64,000 nt of DNA from Pantoea sp. Mb-10. Lineage in GTDB: Bacteria > Pseudomonadota > Gammaproteobacteria > Enterobacterales > Enterobacteriaceae. Below the pieces are notes generated by a model. The model made no database searches. It had not been told where the DNA came from and saw nothing but the letters and a program-made list of their open reading frames with translations. Each line of letters opens with the position of its first letter. The stretch's first letter is position 1. The DNA is taken from positions 162,768 to 226,767 of the forward strand of contig NZ_JAJSDX010000007.1 of assembly GCF_021272205.1 (NCBI RefSeq). Reading direction: 5' to 3'. Both the position numbers and the translations under genes were made by a program. Shown piece after piece: positions 59,517-64,000 of the stretch.

Positions 59517-61575
59517 GGCGCACCTCCTTGCGTAGCGCAATTTCCGATTCGTGCGTGGTGGGCTGTGTGCTACGCAGCGCGCGCCGGATCACGAAGAAGG
59601 CCGCGACCAGCATCGTTACCGCCACCAGCATAAAGAATGCGCACAGCGCAGCGTTGATCTGATTGCTGAACACAATGGTTTGCATGTCAGCCACAGATTT
59701 AGCCGGGGCAATGACCACGCCGTCCTCAATGCCTTTGCGGAACTTGTTGGCCTGCGCAAGGAAGCCAATCGCCGGCTTCTCGTGGAAAATTTTCTGCCAG
59801 CCGGCCGTCATCGAGGTAATAAACAGCCACGCGGTCGGTAGGATGGTCACCCAGGCATAACGCTGTTTTTTCATCTTGAACAGCACAACGGTGCCGAGGA
59901 TCAGTGCCATTGACGCCAGCATTTGGTTGCCGATGCCAAACAGCGGCCAGAGCGTATTAATCCCGCCCAAGGGATCAACCACGCCCTGATAGACAAAAAA
60001 GCCCCAGCCCGCCACCGCGACGGTGGTACCGGCCATGTTGCCCAGCCAGGAACGGTTGTTAGCCAACGAAGGCACAACGGTACCGACCAAATCCTGCACC
60101 ATAAAACGGCAGGCGCGGGTACCGGCGTCAACCGCCGTCAGGATAAACAGGGCCTCAAACAGAATGGCGAAGTGATACCAAAAAGCCATCATGGCGCGAC
60201 TGTTAAACACGTCGGTAATGATATGTGCCATGCCCACTGCAAACGTCGGCGCGCCGCCCGCCCGCGAAAGAATGGTACTTTCACCCACTTCGCCAGCAAT
60301 CCCGCTCAGCATCTCCGGCGTGACCACGAAGCCCCAACTGTTTATGGCCTGTGAGGCGCTCTCAACCGTGGTGCCAATCAGCGCGGCAGGCGCGTTCATC
60401 GCAAAATACACGCCGGGGTCGAGCACCGAGGCGCAGATCAGCGCCATGATGGCGACAAAGGATTCCATCAGCATCGCGCCATAACCAATCACGCGGATAT
60501 GGCTTTCACGCTCGATCAATTTGGGCGTGGTGCCGCTGGAAACCAGCGCATGGAAGCCCGAGATCGCGCCGCAGGCAATCGTAATAAACAGGAAGGGAAA
60601 CAGCGAGCCCGCAAATACCGGACCGGTGCCATCAATAAACTTGGTGACGGCCGGCATTTTCAATTCAGGCATGGCAAAGACGATGCCGATTGCCAGGCCA
60701 ATAATTACGCCAATTTTGAGAAACGTTGACAGATAATCGCGCGGCGCCAGCAGCAGCCAGACCGGCAGCGACGAGGCCACAAAGCCGTAAATCACCAGCA
60801 CCCCTGTGAGCTCAGTGCCTTTCAGCGTGAACAGCGGGCCCCAATAAGGATCGGCAGCCACGTTACCGCCGTAGATAATCGCGGCCATCATGAGCACAAA
60901 GCCAATAAGCGACACTTCTGCGATTTTTCCCGGACGCAAAAAGCGCATGTACACGCCCATAAAAAGCGCAATCGGAATGGTTGCCGCAATGGTGAACAGG
61001 CCCCACGGACTGTTTGCCAGCGCCTTCACCACCACCAAGGCCAACGCCGACAGGATGATGATCATTACGCCGAGCGCGCCCAGCATGGTCACAACGCCCG
61101 CGAACGATCCCAGCTCCTGCCGCGCCATCTCACCGAGTGAGCGTCCATCACGGCGGGTTGAGATAAAGAGCACTAAGAAATCCTGCACCGCACCCGCCAG
61201 CATTACGCCAATCAGAATCCACAGCGTGCCGGGCAGAAAGCCCATCTGCGCGGCGAGAATCGGCCCGACCAGCGGGCCCGCCCCGGCGATGGCGGCAAAG
61301 TGATGGCCAAACAGCACCCATTTATTGGTGGGCACATAATCCAGCCCATCATTGAGACGCTCCGCCGGGGTAAGCCGGCGATCGTCAAGTTCAAAAATAC
61401 GGTGAGCAATAAAGAAGCTGTAAAAGCGATAGGCGATGCTGTAGCAAGCCACGGACGCAATCACCAGCCACACCGCATTGACGTGCTCGCCGCGGTTGAG
61501 GGCCAGCATGGCAAACGCACCCGCACCAATTAACGCCACCGCTAACCAGATCATCCTGGTTTTGACGTTGTTCAT
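59509..61575 (-). CDS. cstA: CstA/BtsT-family pyruvate (peptide) transporter
   Basis: A 688-aa polytopic inner-membrane protein with about 16-18 hydrophobic segments. Family blocks GLDYVPTNKWVLFGHHFAAI, AGAGPLVGPILAAQMG, DGTGPVFAGSLFPFLFI and GVVDPLGGINTLWPLFG are all present. CstA and BtsT of E. coli import pyruvate; CstA was first linked to peptide use during carbon starvation. Which of the two this is cannot be settled from sequence alone, though the N-terminus resembles CstA. SD aaggag before the ATG. Confidence 0.92.
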   Translation of the reverse strand: MNNVKTRMIWLAVALIGAGAFAMLALNRGEHVNAVWLVIASVACYSIAYRFYSFFIAHRIFELDDRRLTPAERLNDGLDYVPTNKWVLFGHHFAAIAGAGPLVGPILAAQMGFLPGTLWILIGVMLAGAVQDFLVLFISTRRDGRSLGEMARQELGSFAGVVTMLGALGVMIIILSALALVVVKALANSPWGLFTIAATIPIALFMGVYMRFLRPGKIAEVSLIGFVLMMAAIIYGGNVAADPYWGPLFTLKGTELTGVLVIYGFVASSLPVWLLLAPRDYLSTFLKIGVIIGLAIGIVFAMPELKMPAVTKFIDGTGPVFAGSLFPFLFITIACGAISGFHALVSSGTTPKLIERESHIRVIGYGAMLMESFVAIMALICASVLDPGVYFAMNAPAALIGTTVESASQAINSWGFVVTPEMLSGIAGEVGESTILSRAGGAPTFAVGMAHIITDVFNSRAMMAFWYHFAILFEALFILTAVDAGTRACRFMVQDLVGTVVPSLANNRSWLGNMAGTTVAVAGWGFFVYQGVVDPLGGINTLWPLFGIGNQMLASMALILGTVVLFKMKKQRYAWVTILPTAWLFITSMTAGWQKIFHEKPAIGFLAQANKFRKGIEDGVVIAPAKSVADMQTIVFSNQINAALCAFFMLVAVTMLVAAFFVIRRALRSTQPTTHESEIALRKEVRRV

Positions 61576-61720
61576 GAGATAACTCCTTGTAGGGACCGGA
61601 AAAAGGCGATCGAATACAACAAGTTAAAAGTAATGTAATGAATTGTTAACAACAGCGAATCGGGTCAGAAGTGTGAAGCAGAAAGCAAATTTAATGACGC
61701 GGGGAAAGAAGGGAGAAGAA

Positions 61721-61755
61721 AAGGGCAAGATAACCGCAGTTACCTTGCCTTTTTT
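61721..61755. terminator. terminator after rnb, bidirectional form
   Basis: ggcaagataac-cgca-gttaccttgcc stem (61724-61749) with one mismatch, T-run on the plus side and cttttctt on the minus side, just past the rnb stop. Confidence 0.82.
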
Positions 61756-61759
61756 ACGC

Positions 61760-63694
61760 TTAGGCAGCGGGACGGGCGACCACGCTGCGGGTTTCCATGC
61801 GCACTTCGGCAATGGTGACGTTTATTGTATCCGTGACGCGATACACCACGTCACCTTTGATCTGCACGGTGCCGCTTTCCTGCGAGCACACCAACTCGTC
61901 ACGCACCGCATGGATAAACGGCGCCGGAATAAACGCCACCGCACCGTTTTCCAGCAGGCGCACGCGCATGCCGCCGCGCGAAACGTCAATGATCTCCGCG
62001 CTGAAGGTGCGATCGGTGCCAGCAAACGGTGCGAGGAAGCGGGCATAGAGCCAGTCACCCACATCGCGTTCAGCCATGCGGTTGAGGCGACGACGCTCAC
62101 TCATAATGGTGGTCAGTTCGTCAGCCGGGCGCGCAATGGTGTCGCCGCGTACAATGGCCTTCAGCAGGCGATGGTTAATCATGTCGCCAAACTTACGGAT
62201 CGGTGAGGTCCAGGTCGCATAGGCTTCCAGACCAAGACCAAAGTGTGGGCCAGGTTCGGTGCCGACTTCGGCGAAACTTTGGAAGCGACGAATACGGCTG
62301 TCGAGATATTGCGTAGGCTGCGCGTCTAGCGCACGGCGCAGTTGACGGAACCCTTCCAGCGTCGTGATCGCCTGCGCATCCACGGTAATCCCGTGTCCTG
62401 CCAGCACCCCTGCGGCCTGTTCAGCGTTGGCTAAATCAAAGCCGCTGTGCAGGTTGTAAATGCCAAAGCCCAGCTTCTCCTGCAGCACGGTTGCCGCACA
62501 GACGTTTGCCAGAATCATGGCTTCTTCGACGATGCGGTTAGCGATACGGCGGGGCTCAGCAAGGATATCCAGCACTTCGCCTTTTTCACCCAGGACAAAG
62601 CGATAGTCGGGGCGATCTTTGAACACCAGCGCATGCGTCTGACGCCATTCGCTGCGCGCCAGGCACAGACGATGCAGCAGGCGAATCTGCTCGGCGATAG
62701 CCGGACTCTGCGGTTCCCAGCTGCCGCTGTTTTCCAGCCAGTCTGAGACCTCGTCGTACACCAATTTGGCCTTGGATTCGATCCAGGCGGCAAAGAAATG
62801 CACGTCGTCAGCGACACTGCCGTCGGGCAGGACCGTGACGCGACACACCAGCGCAGGGCGTCGCACCAGCGGGCGCAGCGAACAGACGTCGTCAGACAGT
62901 TCACGTGGCAGCATTGGAATATTGAAACCGGGCAGATAGTTGGTGAAGGCGCGTTTGGCCGCCACCTTATCCAGCTCGCTGCCTGCGGCCACGTAGGCAG
63001 TAGGATCGGCGATAGCGATAGTCAGCAGCAGATTGCCTTCGGCGGTCGGTTCAACATAGAGCGCATCGTCCATGTCTTCCGTGCTGGCACTGTCGATGGT
63101 CACAAAATTCAGCGCCGTCAGGTCTTCACGCTGCAGATTTTCATCCAGCATGTCAGTGAAGGCGACGTTCGGTGCTTCACGCTCCAGATTATGGCGGGAC
63201 AGCGTGACCCACCAGGGTGCCAAAGGGTCGTCTGCAGTGACGATGAATTCGGTGAGTTCGGCATAAAAACCACGGTCACCCTTGAGCGGATGACGGCGCA
63301 TCTCTGCCACTGCCCAATCTCCGTTCTGGAAATCGTGCGTGACGCCACGCGCCGCGCGGCAGGGAATGGCGTCTTTCAGCAGAGGGTGATCGGGAACGAT
63401 TGACAGACGGTCATCTTTTTTCTGTACGCGGCCAACAAAACGGGCAAGGAACGGCTCAATCAGGGCTTCCGGCTCGGCACTTTCGCGATCTTTATCGGTA
63501 TGGATCACCGCGGTGATGCGATCGCCGTGCATGACTTTTTTCATCTGCGGCGGAGGAATGAAATAACTCTTCTGTGCATCCACTTCAAGGAAGCCAAACC
63601 CTTTTTCGGTGCCTTTCACTACGCCTTCCGCGCGCGGCGTCTGCGCGTGAAGTTTCTCTTTAAGCTGCGCGAGCAGCGGATTATCCTGGAACAT
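61760..63694 (-). CDS. rnb: exoribonuclease II
   Basis: 3'-5' processive hydrolysis of single-stranded RNA. A 644-aa protein, the same length as E. coli RNase II. Two N-terminal cold-shock domains (about 1-165) lead to the RNB domain with catalytic D201, D207, D209 and D210 in [15 protein letters not shown]-terminal S1 domain (about 555-640) completes it. Located next to the c-di-GMP gene pdeR/rpfR region as in E. coli, but with cstA-ybdD inserted between. Confidence 0.96.
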   Translation of the reverse strand: MFQDNPLLAQLKEKLHAQTPRAEGVVKGTEKGFGFLEVDAQKSYFIPPPQMKKVMHGDRITAVIHTDKDRESAEPEALIEPFLARFVGRVQKKDDRLSIVPDHPLLKDAIPCRAARGVTHDFQNGDWAVAEMRRHPLKGDRGFYAELTEFIVTADDPLAPWWVTLSRHNLEREAPNVAFTDMLDENLQREDLTALNFVTIDSASTEDMDDALYVEPTAEGNLLLTIAIADPTAYVAAGSELDKVAAKRAFTNYLPGFNIPMLPRELSDDVCSLRPLVRRPALVCRVTVLPDGSVADDVHFFAAWIESKAKLVYDEVSDWLENSGSWEPQSPAIAEQIRLLHRLCLARSEWRQTHALVFKDRPDYRFVLGEKGEVLDILAEPRRIANRIVEEAMILANVCAATVLQEKLGFGIYNLHSGFDLANAEQAAGVLAGHGITVDAQAITTLEGFRQLRRALDAQPTQYLDSRIRRFQSFAEVGTEPGPHFGLGLEAYATWTSPIRKFGDMINHRLLKAIVRGDTIARPADELTTIMSERRRLNRMAERDVGDWLYARFLAPFAGTDRTFSAEIIDVSRGGMRVRLLENGAVAFIPAPFIHAVRDELVCSQESGTVQIKGDVVYRVTDTINVTIAEVRMETRSVVARPAA

Positions 63695-63768
63695 AATAAA
63701 TTTCGTTTCGTGGCCTAAGAGCGGTGGACAGTTTTACGCGAATCGGCCGCGCGCGGCAAGGCCAAAAC

Positions 63769-63803
63769 GGGGTAAAAGGCCGCTTTAAACGGCTTTTTAC
63801 CCC
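63769..63803 (-). terminator. terminator downstream of the partial oxidoreductase gene
   Basis: ggggtaaaaggccg pairs with cggctttttacccc (one mismatch) around ctttaaa; it stands between the end of the edge gene and rnb. Confidence 0.75.
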
Positions 63804-63819
63804 GGGTTAACAGCTGGGC

Positions 63820-64000
63820 TTAGGCGATGCGTTGCGCAGGCGCAGCGGCAGAAAGCGCCAGTTTCACCGGCACCGATTTGGAGGTCGGTGTGCCGCTGAC
63901 ATCACCGTAGCTTGACAGGGGAACCAGCGGATTCGTCTCAGGATAATAGGCGGCAAGGTTGCCGCGCGGGATATCATACGGCACAAGCTTAAAGCCGCTG
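63820..64000 (-). CDS. C-terminal end of a molybdopterin oxidoreductase (FdhF/YdeP family), partial
   Basis: The last 59 residues of a protein running off the window. The reading SGFKLVPYDIPRGNLAAYYPE then NPLVPLSSYG...TPTSKSVPV is the typical end of the YdeP/FdhF-like formate-dehydrogenase-alpha family (bis-MGD binding fold). Stop codon at 63822-63820. The enzyme's substrate cannot be judged from this piece. Confidence 0.75.
   Translation of the reverse strand, partial: SGFKLVPYDIPRGNLAAYYPETNPLVPLSSYGDVSGTPTSKSVPVKLALSAAAPAQRIA

Overview
The window is a stretch of ordinary chromosome from a gamma-proteobacterium of the order Enterobacterales. Gene order follows the Escherichia coli region from tyrT to rnb closely: tRNA-Tyr pair, purU, ychJ, rssA, rssB, galU, hns, tdk, adhE, ychE, opp, yciU, clsA, yciY, yciI, tonB, yciABC, ompW, trp, rnm, yciO, rluB, btuR, yciK, sohB, topA, cysB, ymiA, acnA, ribA, pgpB, lapAB, pyrF, yciH, osmB, rpfR (pdeR), rnb. 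Several differences point away from Escherichia/Salmonella and towards the Erwiniaceae (Pantoea, Erwinia and relatives). trpG and trpD are separate genes, ugd and a UDP-glucuronate epimerase sit between galU and hns, oppA is duplicated, rpfF is present, and kch, yciQ and yciN are missing. The genus is an inference. I see no IS element, prophage or CRISPR array.

Layout. 1-845: a tandem array of about 166-bp repeats (like the E. coli rtT/tpr repeats) followed on the minus strand by two identical tRNA-Tyr genes and a stringent-type promoter. 0.9-4.5 kb: purU, ychJ, then rssA-rssB (control of RpoS turnover). 4.6-8.0 kb: galU, ugd and an epimerase, which make UDP-glucose, UDP-glucuronate and probably UDP-galacturonate for envelope polysaccharide. 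8-13 kb: hns, tdk, adhE, ychE. 13.8-21.2 kb: oligopeptide ABC transporter with two tandem binding proteins, an internal terminator after them, then oppBCDF. 21-28.4 kb: envelope and housekeeping genes (yciU, clsA, yciY, an unlisted 57-aa membrane peptide coupled to yciI, tonB, yciA, yciB, yciC, a YkgJ-like protein, ompW, a BON lipoprotein).

28.5-35.3 kb: complete trp operon (leader, E, G, D, CF, B, A) on the minus strand with a TrpR operator and attenuator. 35.4-42 kb: rnm, yciO, a trypsin-like lipoprotein next to an AT-rich gap, rluB, btuR, yciK, sohB. 42.3-50 kb: topA, cysB, three very small genes (ymiA, a yciX-position ORF, a ymiC-like ORF), acnA. 50-54.8 kb: ribA, pgpB, lapA-lapB (LPS control), pyrF-yciH, osmB. 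55-64 kb: a lone araD, the rpfF/rpfR fatty-acid signal synthase and c-di-GMP receptor pair, ybdD-cstA (pyruvate uptake family), rnb, and the C-terminal end of a molybdopterin oxidoreductase that runs off the edge.

No region looks like a wholly new system. The parts most worth a second look are the tRNA-linked repeat array, the yciI-coupled membrane peptide, the trypsin-like lipoprotein island, the rpfF/rpfR pair with repeats in its upstream region, and consensus FNR/CRP sites upstream of adhE, ompW and oppA.
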